DNA from: Prosapia bicincta
Lineage: Eukaryota; Arthropoda; Insecta; Hemiptera; Cercopidae
DNA: 64,000 nucleotides
Direction: 5' to 3'
NCBI GenBank assembly: GCA_036971475.1
Contig: JBAIZL010000003.1
Span: forward strand, 88,062,542 to 88,126,541
Positions 8,611 to 23,600 of the stretch are shown here, piece after piece. Positions within the stretch are counted from its first letter, which is position 1, and each line of letters begins with the position of its first letter. Below the pieces are notes generated by a model. It saw only the letters and a program-made list of their open reading frames with translations. It did no database searches and had not been told where the DNA came from. The position numbers and the translations under genes were made by a program.

Positions 8611-11600
8611 GTGATAGAAATAATTTAGGTTATAGTAAAGTAAGTGTAAACAATGTAAAATAAAAATGTCTTCAAAATTTTTTACCCTACTTTAACTTGA
8701 AAAAAAGTAACTTGCCCACTTCAATAAAAAAAATCTTGTGTATATCGTCTTATTTGGTGGTTTTGAACAATTTCCCAAAATATCGTACGGTGCCGAGCTT
8801 GTGCACAATAACCGGAAGTTGAATTACATTTCGCGGCATTTTGCGAATTACTAGTTCAAAAACCAATCCAGAACGTTAAAATAGTAAAATTTACTTGTGC
8901 CATGAAGGGGGGGTGTTGCTATTTTCAATTTTTGAGGCACGAGCGGACGTTTTTATAATTTTTATGTTCTACTGATGACTTTTAGCATGGGCCAGTAAAC
9001 CTTTTTGGCCAAAATCCCTTACATGGCTAAAAGAAATAAATACCTTCATATTTTTTTTGTCATAAATACAAGCAATACAAAATGATCCTAGTAGGAAATG
9101 ACAAATACAAAAACTTTTATATTATTTGATTCTATCTTCATTTGAGCTATTAATTAACTAAAAACACTTGAACATATATGAGTATGTTACCTTTTACTAG
9201 CTTTCACTTTTCAGAGGTAGGATAGGGATAGTAGGTGTATTTTTAAAGAGTATTGGGGGTTATAATAACAATTATAATAATAATTGGGGGTTATATAACA
9301 AATCCATTGGTTTGTGCCATATGTTTTATGGTGTTTAATTCTTCATGGTGTTCTTGTTTATGTGTGTTTTTAATAAACAATCCTGATATAAACAGCTAGT
9401 TTGTTTTGGTTTCAAAAGTTCTATATGTTAGTTTTAGATGTATGGATTTGAGATGTTTTCAAAATATATGATTTTGACATTTATTACCTTTGTGATAATG
9501 TCGTCAACTTATCTATACCAGTATCTGATGTTAGCTGAGTATTTGTTATTATTTAAAATGTCGTTTTATTCAAATACTCAGGCAGCATTATATACTGGTA
9601 TAATGTTGACGACATTATCACATTGTACAAAGGTAATAAATCCTGAACACACATATTTTTAAAACATCTCATTTCCATACACCCAAAATTAACATACATC
9701 ATCAAAATGGAACAAAACAAGTCTCTTAATTTCTTGATCCTTACAATTACACACACAGATAAACAAATACATAAATTTAACATATCAAAAACCCACCATT
9801 ACTAGTACTACCAATCACATTTACACAAATCTAGTCAGTATAAACATAAAAGTTTTAAACGAAAAACAGTAATAATGGTAATTTTTTTAAAATCATCAGT
9901 CAATTTAAATTTTACCATTATTAGAACTGTATTTTTTGCCAATGGAAGAGACCTTTTAAAAATTCAAACATCGTGCTCTATAATTCTTACTGTAACAAAA
10001 ATGCCTGGTATTCAAATCAATATCAATAATGATTAACACCTACAATATAAAAAAAGATTTAAAAATCCAGACATGGTAAAGAATATGGTCAGCTGTAGGA
10101 AGATCTGGTAACACACCATAATCAGTAATAAAATTATCATTTTATGCTCCAGGACATTGTTATAAAAGTTTTTTTATTCAATCTCAAAGTTAATATTAAA
10201 ATATCCCTCCTCGTATGGATTTTTGAAATGACCATCAGATTTATGGAACCTGCATGAATATTTAATCTGAACACATTAATTAGTGTTTTTTAAAATATTT
10301 GTTACAGGTTTTACAAGTCTTAAAAAGCTGTGAACCATCATATAATGTAGACTTAAAGTCAATATCTTCATCGTTTACATTTGGAGGCAGTTCAAATGGA
10401 AAAAACATAACATTTCAGATGCCAGTTAAAGCTTTTAGAAACAAAGATAAAAATGTTGCTGAAAAACAAATTTCATCTATTTTGGAAATTTCTCCTTCTG
10501 ACATAATTCAAAATATTGACAAAAGCATTAATTACAAAAAAGAGCCAACTTTATCTTTTAATATTGATGCCGATTATTTTACACGTGAAGTGTTACAAGA
10601 CAAAGAGTATTTCCAAAATCTTGTACATCCAAAATCACCAACTGATAGTCAGAAAGTAGTAATTGATTTCAGGTATGTTTATGAAACTTTATTAAAACCT
10701 TTTCTTAAATAAACAAATTTATATCAAATTGTTTCATAATTTTTTTCTAGCATAACAAAAGCTTTTATACCATGAAATTGTTTTATTAAAGTCTTATTAT
10801 TTTATATACAATCTTTAGTTAAAGTCATTAAATTAATGCACAAAAGTTAACATACATTTTTAAACTCAATTTATCCAGTGAGAACTTATTGAGAAAGATA
10901 ATTTAATTTAAAAGATTTATGATATGAAATATATATTTGTGTTGAATAAATTCCAAACTATGCATAGTGTTTATGTAAATTCTCTAATTTCTCTTTATAT
11001 TCAAATGCAAAAGTATCTAAGAAGAATTGGGGTAATGTAAACTTTATTTGTGTGTTACAATGAAATAGAGACTATAAACTTTGTACATAAGGGTTATCCC
11101 CAAAGTAACTTAAGTTTTGACCTTGAACAGCTTGGGTGGAACTAAAACAATCTTGATCTTATTGCAGTTAGTGCCCATCCAGCTGTGATGGTGCAATGAC
11201 TGTGCTGTTTCTACTAGTATTTTTTTTAAAATGTATGCTGCAATTGAAAATCCCATGAGGTGTTAGGTGATAGATTTTTGTTGGTGAAAAATTCCAAATC
11301 CAATAAAATTTAACTGCAACTTTGTAAGGTGTAAGGTGGTGTGAGGGAGTAGTATACTGCACTGAAAGACAATGCATCAATATTCATGACAAGGACAGCA
11401 GTAGACAGTCAGGCTTAAGAATTGTCAAAGATTAACAAAATGGTTCTAAAAATTACCGCTTTACAATTTCAAACCTTTCATTTTCTGGTCACAATGTGAT
11501 GAGAAGTGAGTCACTATCTTTTTCATATGCAAAAAATGTCAGCTGTGCACCCATGCGCTTATTTTTGTGATCTTTGGTTAACAGTTTTGGCACCTATCTG

Positions 11601-14600
11601 GAACAGAATGTATGGTAGCCCAACATAGTTAATTTAACCAGTAACTAATTTTTAGTGAAAACTGAATATGGTAGTATATTTACTTCAATTAATGTGCTTC
11701 TAATTAATATTATTCAAGTTAATATTTTAAATATAGATATAGAGTTAATCATTATTACTAAGCATAGCTAATTAGAATTAATCATTGTGGTAGGCAAAAA
11801 TAAGTTAAAAGTATATGTAATTCAAAATAAGTTTATAATATCTAGCTATTCAAATTTTTTTGTTTTTTCAGCTCTCCAAATATTGCAAAACCTTTTCATG
11901 TTGGGCATTTGAGATCTACAATAGTTGGGAATTTCATTTCCAATCTGTTTTTGTTTCTGGGATATGATGTGACCCGATTGACTTATATTGGAGACTGGGG
12001 AACACAGTTTGGTCTTCTACATGTTGGTCTCAATAAGTTAAACTTCTCTGATGATGAACTCAAAAAGAATCCTATTCAACTTTTGTATAATGCTTATGTT
12101 GAAGGAAATAGATTATCAGAGGCTGATCCAAATATAGCACAAGAAGCAAGACAAGTGTTTCAGCTTTTAGAAACAGGAGATGAAACGGAAGTAATGAAAA
12201 GATGGAGGAAGTGTAAAGAGTTTACTGTTGATGAACTTGCAGGGACCTATGCTAGACTTGGAGTTACGTTTGATGAATATAGTTGGGAGTCATTATACAC
12301 ATCTAAGAATATTTCACCTATTCTTGAACAAATCAGAGCTCAAGGGATTTTGGAAAATGATAATGGAAGACAGGTATATAACTGAATTTATTTAAATTTG
12401 TTATTGTATCTTGCTTTTTTTATAATTCACTAGTTTTATAATTTAAATAAGTAATTTACATTCAGTAACAGAACCAGAAAATACCTACAACATGTAATAG
12501 AACTAAAACAAAATACTACTCAATATAGCAAACACATCAAGCTCCATAATACACATACATGTGTAAACATTAACAAAAAATTATAAATTTTTCATATAAT
12601 ATGTAAAAGCAAAAACCCAACATAACAGGAAATTCAGAAACATAAAAATATTACAGGTACTAACATCTATATATTTTTAACATTATACGACAGAATCTCA
12701 TTATTAAATAAATGAGAAAACGGTTGATCATCAAGTAAAAGATATTTATTTTAATAATGCAACATTTCGGTAACTAATTCTTTACCCTTTTCAAGCCTGA
12801 AAACAATTGTACATTGCTTTTAATTACACATACAAATACTAGTACTCTCATTGCAATAATTTAACACTTTATAAAATTTAGTCAAAAATATAATAAAATA
12901 ACCCACCAAAGTAGTGAGAGTTATAAATTCATTTAAAAAAATTAGAATTAGGCTGGAAGATACACCAGTCATAGTGTGACATCTGTTACAGCCGCCAAAA
13001 GGCAGCTTATACTTTATGGCAATTGGTATTTTCCCTAAAAATGAATCTACAAACAGAGTAGGCATATTAGTAATATTTATAATACTAACATCAAGTGTAA
13101 AATTTTGTTTTTTAAACAAATACCTACCATACCCAAAAGGTCACTGGGTTGAAATATGATGCCTGCTCCTTAAAATAACTTCAAAACACTTCCAGTATCA
13201 ATTTGAAGACTTTCCAGCTAGAAACAAATATATAAAAATTATAAGTAGCTATTGCCTAACTAAGTGAATACTTTAGAACTTACTTGCTGACACATTTCGA
13301 AACAATCATTTTATTTATGAAGCTAGCCTCTACTGGCAGCTGTCACACAAGGTAAAAGGTTGCAGGGTTATGATTTATGAGTGCAGTGGGGCTGGGTTTA
13401 GCTGGTTGTAAGCCCGTAAATCATAAGCCTGCAAGCTTTTACCTTGTGTGACAGCCACCAGTAGATGGTTAGCTTCATAAATAAAACAATTGTTTCAAAA
13501 TACATTAGCAACTAAGTCCTAAAGTATTCATTAGTTATGCTACAGTTATTTACAATTTAGTTAGTGAATTCAAGATGATTACAAAAAGCAAACATAAAAA
13601 TTGTTCACCACTGTCACTGAATTTTCTTTGTGTTAACTGATTTTTAATTGCTGTAAATATGCTTTTAAACAGTTTTTTTCTTTTTATAAACATCTTGCTA
13701 TCCTTTTCATCATTAAAGCCAGATATATCTTTATTTTTTCAAGAAACCTTCATTTTGTTTTTATGAAGCTTTGTTCACTGTCCAGTATAGTCATAATAAC
13801 CTTCAGCTTCTTGAATTAAAATGTTTTAAACCTGTGTGAAAATAATTTTTACACAGTAATAATGTTTTGTTCATCCACATTTTATAGAACAATAGATTTA
13901 ACCTTGTTGTTCATAGAGAGCCTTTCTTGTAAACTACTATTTTAGTAATCAAAAATATGTTTCAAAAACAACTAACTGACTGATACTTTCAGCAGACATT
14001 TTCACACTAAAACAAACTACTAATAACTACCAACTACCAAGAGCAATTAAACTAGTTAGTTCCTAGTTATTAAACAATGCCTAGTGCAAAAAGCATCTAC
14101 TTAAAATATCAGTAAGTTAGTAGATTTTAGTTAGGCATTTTTAATTATTAAGTTGGTTATATAATCTAAGTTTACTTTTATTTCTCACACATTTACAACT
14201 AATTTTTTAGCTCCTAAAGTTTTTAATTTTTTAAAACAATTGTGACTAAAAAATATTTATTATATTTTGTTTGTTGCTTTGTCAACTTTTATATTAAATC
14301 TAATTGCTTACAACATTATATGGGTAATCTAAAATTTGTTCACTATTTCAAAGTACTGATTTTGATACTGTAGCTTTTAAAAACAATAATTTGCTTTCAA
14401 ATGCACATATCCCTACACAAAGTCAACATCTACCACATCTTTAACCTTCTATCGGGCGCGTTAATTTTGAAACGCCATCGAGAGGTTACTTCGAGATTAA
14501 TGAATAACAAAATAAATATTAAAAAACAAATAAAAACATACACTAAACTCACAAATTAATCATTTATTGACTCATGCACGTTTCAATGACAAAGTCATCA

Positions 14601-17600
14601 TCAGAGAGTGTTACTATAGTCTATCCATTTTGGGAAGGCGGGTAAAAGATTAAGTCACCGCCCGAGCTCCCAACAATAGCTTGGGTCAGGCGCTCGGCGG
14701 CCGGCCGCCCGCGCTAATGAGGCGTAAAAAGCACTCCACTCCAAAATATTATCACATAAAAGTAAGCGTATTTTTTAATTTTTTATTACAGTTTTGATGT
14801 CTACGTGTGATTTCATGAAAAACTAGTCCAAACACGACGGAGTTATGTCAATTAGTAAAATTAGTGGTTACAAAAAATTGTAGTGAGTACAATTTTACTA
14901 ATTGACATAACTCCGTCGTGTTTGGACTAGTTTTTTATGAAATCACACGTAGACATCAAAACTGTAATAAAAAATTAAAAAATACTCTTACTTTTATGTG
15001 ATAATATTTTGGAGTGGAGTGCTTTTTACGCCTCATTAGCGCGGGCGGCCGGCCGCCGAGCGCCTGACCCAAGCTATTGTTGGGAGCTCAGGCGGTGACT
15101 TAATCTTTTACCCGCCTTTCCAAAATGGATAGACTATACTACAAACTCCAACTTACAACTTGTAACTTACAGTTACTTTGTCATTGAAATGCGTATGAGT
15201 CAATAAATGATTAACGATTTGTGAGTTTTGTGTGTTTTTATTTGTTTTAACATAAACTCACAAGTTAAGCTCAAAGAATAGTTGTAAAAATAAATATACA
15301 TTTTTTCATGATTTATTTCATTAAAAAATATATTAAATTGAAAAAACTTTAAAGTGTTCATCTCTTACAGATATAGAAATTTTTGTCACATTTTCACTTA
15401 ATATTATAATAGTAAAAGTGTAATTATTAGAGCTAAACGGATAAGCAAGTGTTCCAGGATGCCTGTCTTGATTATTAGGTTCTTCCCTTTCAACGCTCAT
15501 TAGAAGCTTTGTAATTCATTTCCTTCACTTTGGCAAATTGTCAAACATAAATAAGATATGAGAAATAATTTTAAACTACGGCACAATATATAATTATCTA
15601 TTAAAAATTTTGAATATATCTGGTTAGATTTTTAATGTTATAAAAATAACACGATAATATAATGTTATAATTCATCAACACAATCGGGTGTAAGTTGATG
15701 TTACATTACTTCATCAGGCGCATCTGGATACTACCTCTAGTTCAGTTGGAAACTCATTGGAAAACTGAGTAAACAAGGTCAAAATAGCTTGTGAGTACAT
15801 TCCTATAAAGAGGCTTGTGAATTAGGCTGAGCACAAGACTGCTTACAGTACTCTTCCTATAAAGAAAAATTTATAAATATGGAGTTAACCTCCAGTATGC
15901 GCCTGATAAAGGGTGCAGAAATATATTTCTTTGCAATTTGTTAAATATTACTTTCAAATTTTGTATAAATCACCACTAAAATGAATAAAACAAAAATTAA
16001 CACCAAATGAATACATTTGTAAATTTTAACATTTGTAAAATTTAATAAGATATTTGGATTAGTAAACTATGTGATGTAATCTGTTAACACAAAGAGACTA
16101 TATTTCCAATATCAGAAAATTCTAACAAACATGTCCAATAATGAAAACACTTTCAATGTTTACAAGACTTTTATGAAATCACTCATATCATAAAATCCAG
16201 AGTCTCAAACAACTGTTGGACATAATTAAATCAAATTTTCAGTAGTTTAAAAAGAATTTGCCACTAATCTGCCTTTTATTTTATATTCATACTGCACTAT
16301 TGCATTTTCCAGATTGTAAAATTGGATTCAGGTCGTTCAGCGACACTATTAAAAAGTGATGGGTCTTCATTATATCTCACACGAGATATAGCTGCTGCTA
16401 TAGACAGATATAATCGACATCATTTTGCACAAATGTTGTATGTTGTAGATAACAGCCAAACCGATCATTTTGTGGCTCTGAAAAATATTCTCTCTGCTAT
16501 GAACTGGAGCTGGAGTAAAAGTTTACAACATGTAAAGTTTGGTAGAGTACAGGGAATGAGCACACGCAAAGGACAAGTGGTGTTTTTAAAAGATATTCTT
16601 GACGAGGCTAAGGAAATCATGCAGCAGAAACAAATTGAGTCACCAAGTACGTTTGTATTCAAGTTTCTTTACTAAAATATTATGTGATGTAAATGTTTAT
16701 ATTGTTAGATCCTAAGATTATGCTATTGATAATAATCACAATGGCACAAAAATAACTAATACATAAACATTTGTTGATTCCATCTTCGCGTGAGCTACTA
16801 GTAATCACTTACAACTTTTTTAAAAAAAATGTTTTAACTTGCCTATAGTAGCACTTACTTTTTTTTTGTGTTGAGGACGGCCGTTTCGGGAGATGTGTCC
16901 CTTTGTCAACTCAGACCGTAACTCAAGTTACGGTCTGAGTTGACAAAGGGACACATCTCCCGAAACGGCCGTCCTCAACACAAAAAAAAAGTAAGTGCTA
17001 CTATAGGCAAGTTAAAACATTTTTTTAAAAAAGTTGTAAGTTAATACATAAAGTTATCAAGATTAAACTTATAAGTACATTTCAATGACTATGTCATCGT
17101 CATCAGAAAGTCTTATTACAATTAAATTAAAATACAATCTAGACAGCATAATGCAATTCAATTACAAACTAGACTCTATTGTATTTTATTAGATCGTAAG
17201 ATTCAGATAAGTGACCAGTTTAATAATTTCTTCTAACTTTTAATAAGATCACCATTTCAATGGCGACTAAACATTTTTGTTCCATCTTCTCGCTATAAAT
17301 AAATTTAAAACCTTGTGTGACAGTAATTTTTTGTAGGACTAAGAAATATGCTATCAAACATTATATAATTAGGAAAACAAAAGATTATCATACAAATTTT
17401 TCCATAGGCCAAATATGTAATATTTGCTAATCAATGAAGACTTATAAAATTCTCACAGTAGAGAGTCGATTATTCAAACTAATTGGGACCGGAGGGCGTT
17501 CGAATAATCAGTCAATATTTACCAAATACAGTACTCTGTGAAAGAATGGAAAAATTTTAAGCACAAATTAAAATCAACTACAGTATCTTTACTAATGACA

Positions 17601-20600
17601 AAGTATTGTAATTTCAGAATTAAAAATGTTTACACATACTTTTCAAATATATTAAAATGTTACTGTTCTGCCTTATTTTGAAATATGGGAAAATTGTTAT
17701 TAATTTTTTTTATTTTTTTTTTCTTGGCAGCCAAACCGCACATTCGTTTCAATAACATGAGCTGCACAGAATCTCTCCTATTGCTTTTCAAACTAGGACA
17801 TTGCTGCGTCCAAAACCTTCATTACATCTTCATGACTAACTTGATTTTCACTCTATTATTCTTCATCTTCCACTTCACTAGCAGCATTTTCTTCTTGCTA
17901 TCAGATGGCCACGATTTTGTTGTTACTTAAAATTTAGTATCTTGGGTCGGTCATTATCATTCCTTAACCACTCATTCAAATCCTCTGTGTGTCAATCAGA
18001 AAAATCTGGAATATCCTATTCTTGCTCTAAATTTATTTGCATGACTTTAATATTGTTTTCCTGTGTTAAGGTTTCAGCTATTTTCTCAGTTAATTTATTT
18101 CTGGCCTTGCTCAGGTTTATCAAAGACGACCAACTACCATATAGCAACATTCTTAGTTACTAGTAACAACCAGCGCAATACTTAATTTTTGTATACCCTT
18201 TTCAGTTTCTCATCATATGTTGATCCACTAGTTGGAGTAATACTTTCACTTTGGGAGTTAAAAAAACAATATAAAAATTCTCATCTGAATTCAGTGAGGT
18301 AGCTTCATACTGAAAATTATAGATATTAAAATTCATAGTTAAATTCTATACTTGACAGTTACTTGTCGTCTGGTATCAAGCAGATCTACATCACTTTGAA
18401 CTAAATTTTCAGGAGACACAAAAAAAATATAAATTTAGAATTTATTATTTTTTGTTTTAGCTTTGGGTGGGATATGCACATAATGCATTAAAGCAGCAAC
18501 GTCATAAAATTTAAATTTGTTGAATTACTAACAATTTAATTCTAGATGTAGGTGGTTTTGATTTAAACCTGTTGGATGTAGTTCATTTTGCAACTAACTT
18601 TAAGTTTTTTTAGTGATGTAGACCGTTTTGAAATTAACCACTTTGGATGTAGTTGGTTTAGAAATAAAATGTAAAACAAATTGTATTTACATGTTTTTTA
18701 ATGGCAAAAGTTATAAAATCTAAAAACTAAATAGTAAAAGGCAAAGTTAAATGTCATGTTTATGGAGTCAACATTTAGTTTAATTACATTTCGAGGTGTT
18801 TTGCGAATTACTATGTAAAAAATAGACTTAAATCGTTGAGTTAGTAAAGTTTTACGTGAGCAATGGAGAGGGGAATTTCTATTTTCAAAATTGTTTAATT
18901 TTTAGAGTGTGAGCAGAAGTTTTTTAATTTTTTTTTTTTGTATTCTTGATGACTTTCTGCATCACCTGGTGTAATTTGTTTTTCTAAAATCTATTAAGTG
19001 GAAATGGGAAATAAATACTGAAACAAGAACTAATTTTAGACCAAATTTTAAGCTCTGAATTTTATAAATTACATTCAGACAACTCAAATACCCATTAACT
19101 TTGTAAAATCATTATAAAATAATTTAGGCTTAAATGTATGCCTAACAGACTACAGTTGAAATACAGGAAACTAACCTAAAACCAAGGCACACCTATGTTT
19201 TTTTTTTTGCTTGGATCTCTCCCACATGTCTACATTTCTGGGTTATTTTCTCACTGACTCTGGATTTTCAATAGGATGAATTTCCATGTTTTTAAATCTA
19301 AAACTATTACAAAGTATAACTTTTCACAATCTTACAGCAGTTCTAACTAACCTCACTATAAACAGCACTCGCAGTAACAGCATAGAAGACAGATGATGCG
19401 CAACGCTGCTGTGCAGTGGTCCACATCAAATGTAGTGCGTTTTGATACTCATTCTATGATTGAATTCATTTTGAAACTAACCTCATACTTTGCGATAAGT
19501 AACTAGTATGATATAGTTCGTTTTGAGTGTTGCAAAATTTTTCCGTTATAAACTAACTCTTGGACTTAACAAATCTGTTGAAAATTAAAAATGGCCAAAA
19601 ATTTGATGTGGTTGATTTTGAAATTAGGCGACTCACTTAACATAACTATCAGAGGTAACTTAAATAAATTAATTACATTATTATTTTATATTTTGCTTAT
19701 CAACAATTTGAAAAAAAAATTATGTGTATTTTACAAACAACTTTTAGAACTTTGTAGAAATTGAATAAACCCCTAACTTTACAAAAAATATTAAAACCTT
19801 ATTTTAAATTTGTTGCAGCAACAAAAGAAGGCGTAACTGAAGAGACTTCTGATATTTTAGGCATCAGTGCAGTTGTAGTTAATGAACTGAAGCAAAGAAG
19901 GTTAAAAGACTATATCTTTAACTGGAATATTGCTTTACAGGTATTTTTGCAGATGTTTACAATTATTTTTGTTATGTTGTATTGTAGGTTAGCCAAATTA
20001 GTTTATCTTTGTCACTCTTGAAAAATTGAAACCTATCCATTGCCTTATATATCTCTTGCTTAAATAATTTCATTTGTAAGCCTGCTTAAACATTACTAGT
20101 ATTAGATGCAGTTTTCCCTAGTAGGACACAAAATTATTTACAGAATGTATTACTTACAATCAGTATAGACTTACATATTGGCATACTTGACATTTAGGGG
20201 GTTTACTGACTCATTGTTGGCCAACCATTGTGACGTTTGATACAATCACTGTGGCTAGATGCCAAAGAAGGGTAGACAGCTGAAGCTCTCAACCCCCACT
20301 AGTCAGCAAATTTATCCTTTGTGCATCTCAAGTTTTTTGCTACAGTTGTTAGTTATACCTTTACTACAAATAGCAGTTGAACTTGCAGGTTACCTATCTA
20401 ATAAGAATTCTGGTTACTCATGTTTTCATCCTTTTTAAACATGCAAAATTGGCTAATAGTTCGTTTTAAGAAATAAAACTACTTATGGTTTTGTGGTCTC
20501 CCATTCTCTTGGTGGATGTGTGATGGTGAATACCTTTTCTTTTCAGTTGATCCTGGCAAAATGGTGAGAGGTGTTGCGTGAAACCTTTTCTGTCTTGAAG

Positions 20601-23600
20601 TTAGTAATTACTCTCTAACATTAACCAATGATTATATAAAAAGAAAATTAACTCTTGTGTTATAATAATCACTAATTAACAAGAGTTATTTATTTCTTCA
20701 ACAAACAAAAACAAATTTATTGGTTAGCCAGTTCTTTTGACTGTACATAATCCTAACAAAATAAATTATCCTCAATTTATAGCAGGATCTTTATGAACAA
20801 CTTATTTTTATACTCTTACCCTGTTCTTGCCGTTTAACCTATGTTATTTCTTACAATCTTTAAACCTAAACTTGGGATGCTGTTTTGAGGGTCCTCTTTT
20901 TTTCAAATTTCAAATGTATAAGAAGGAAATTAATCGGGCTTCCAAAAAATGTTTATAGCCATATCGTATGTATAGGAAATGGGTCAGGCTTCCAAGAAAT
21001 GTTTATATCAATGCTGTATGTAAAGGAAATTAATCGGGCTTCCAAAAAATGTTTATATTAATACCGTATGCAAAGAAAATGAGTCGGACTTCCAAGAGAT
21101 TGTCATAGTTCTATAAACTTATTCAGTGCATTTTTAATTATAGTATTAGGGTTCAATGAAACTCCTATTTTTTCTAATACACAGGATCATTTTTCCGTGT
21201 AATCCGAGTTTTTGGTAATTCAAGGGGTTCTTGGTCCCATCTACCTTGATTTATTGAGACTCTACTGTACTTCCAAAAATTGCACGTCTAACTTTTTTAT
21301 TTTTAAAGTTACACTAAAAAAAAATGTATTAGGGGTAAATTAAGAGAAGTCTGTAAACCCCTAACCTCTATATCAGACAACCCATTCACCTTCTTTCTGA
21401 CACTTAATATTTGTTTTTAATAAGTATGGATTAAAGCTGGACTTTGTACCTTCCGTAAACCATAGTTTGAAGTTATAAAATATACCAAAAAAGCCTATAC
21501 ATCTGCACTAACTTGAATCACATCCTATGAAATGTTTTGCAATATCAATTCAGTCTTTGTGCTCCTATCAGACTTACGAACAAGACACTGTGTAACCAAA
21601 ATATATTTTTTGTAGCGTTTTTGTATCTATTTTAAGAATACAAACTAGGCTACAGCAAGATAAGTCTGTCAGTCTCCTATCTAGTACAAAAATTCATATA
21701 TATGGCACAGTAACTTCAGGGAATATGTAAAAACAGTAGAACTCCAATTATCTGCTCAGACTATCCGAATCATTTTCAGAAAAAATATTACAATTTTCAA
21801 AATAATGATTCTGTCTACATATGCTATTGGTTTTTTGCTAAAATTATTGTAGAATCAGCTCAAACATTATTTGGATGGTGAGTTACTGCTCAGTGCAGTT
21901 CTGTATAGTTGGCTATCGTCCATTGCCAGGTGGTTGGCCCTACTACTATTTCGCATCCATCTGTAGTTTTCTTTGTGTAAAGCAAGTTGTCTTATCATTA
22001 GCACATAAACAAATTTTAGACCAATCAGATAAAGGAGTTACAGTTGGCTGAGATCTACGGTGTTGGACAAACGATTTCAGACATTGAAAGGAGCAAACTT
22101 AACCTTTTAAACTTTGTCAGTGCTTGAAAATTGAAGAAAGTTATTCAAGTTAATCGACAGACAACACAAAACAAAGAATTAGAAGATGCCATTTTCAAAT
22201 GATTTTGTCTACAATGTTCTATGTAAACCCGATTCTTTGTGGAAAAGCTCAGAAGCATAGAAAAAGATATTAAACTATAAAAAGTATAGTTTGTAATATA
22301 CATACAATATTTAATTAAAATTGATCCTTTTAAAAAAAATCTATCCAAATGGGGACTAGTCCCAGTTGATTCGAACAATTGAAGTTCTACTGTATATCCT
22401 CAATAATAAATATAATTATTTAACTATTATGGAAATTAAATCAAGTAACATATTCACCCGAGGAAAATTTATAATTCTTATACACTTAAATAAAAATACT
22501 GATTTGTTTTTATTCAGACTGATGGAGATACTGGTATAAAGCTTCAGTATACACACTGTCGCCTGGTAAACTTAGAGAAAAACTGTGGTGTGTCGTTACC
22601 ACATCAATGCAACCCCAAGTTACTCAAAGAGCATGAAGCTCTGATGCTTATACAAGAGATTGCAAGGTAACGTTTCATTACTTTTTATACAAAAATGAAA
22701 CTGAAAACTTATATTATTGTTATCTAGCAGCCTAATATTTTCACTTAAAATTCCAATTAAAAATGATATCCTATACTAATTGTCATTGTTTTTGCATCAC
22801 ATTGAGAGTTCATTTTGCATAGTTATTATTTAAAAAAAATATATAAATATAATTTTTCAACTCTATTTTTTTTTTTTAATTAAAGTTTTATTTCTAGAAA
22901 TTGTAATATGAAAAACCTAGACAGTATACAATGTTTTTCCAAGACTTAGTTTTTCCAATATATATCACAATAATGTTGCTATATGACCAATGTCTAATCT
23001 AAAAGCGAGCAACTGACTGTCAGCATTGTTCTTTTGCAGTTTTCTTTCTATGGTTGTCCAATATTTTAGAGGACTGGTTTTCTTGTTTTAAAATGTGGTT
23101 TTGTCATGTAGGACATTTTCTCTATTTTTAAATTGTGTTATTAATTTCAGTGTTAAACATTTGTTCTTTTTGCCAAATCTCTCCATATAATGCAGTGCTT
23201 GCCACCATGGAATCTATTGTTTATATAGAGGCTCTTACTAACAGCTAACAGGTGTCTGGCTTCACAGATCTTGCTCTTTTATTTGATGAAACTGTGTCGC
23301 AAAGTAATCCTTGAGTTCATTTGAGTTCAAAGATGGAGGGCATTTGAAAAGTATCGAAGCCCCAGATTAGATGCTACTTCCATATCTACTTTTGCTTCTA
23401 TTTCTACTCAAAGATTCATTCATATCTTTTCTCTGCAATAGTAGGAATACAGTAAACATTTGTGCTATCAAACCCTAAATTATCGTTTAATGATTGATCA
23501 TTGTTCACATGAACCCAATTATATTCTAGAAATTGTTTATAGTTATCAACTTCATTCTTCTACAGGTGTTGTTTTATAGTCTAATTGAAATTACACTATA

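Noticed and set aside
9438..9783. Overlapping ORFs on both strands
   Set aside because: They arise because the region is a palindrome; both translate the same inverted sequence.
17456..21269. One Tigger element spanning both ends
   Set aside because: Conserved RARS2 exon 5 (19819-19940) lies between the two termini in frame with its neighbours.
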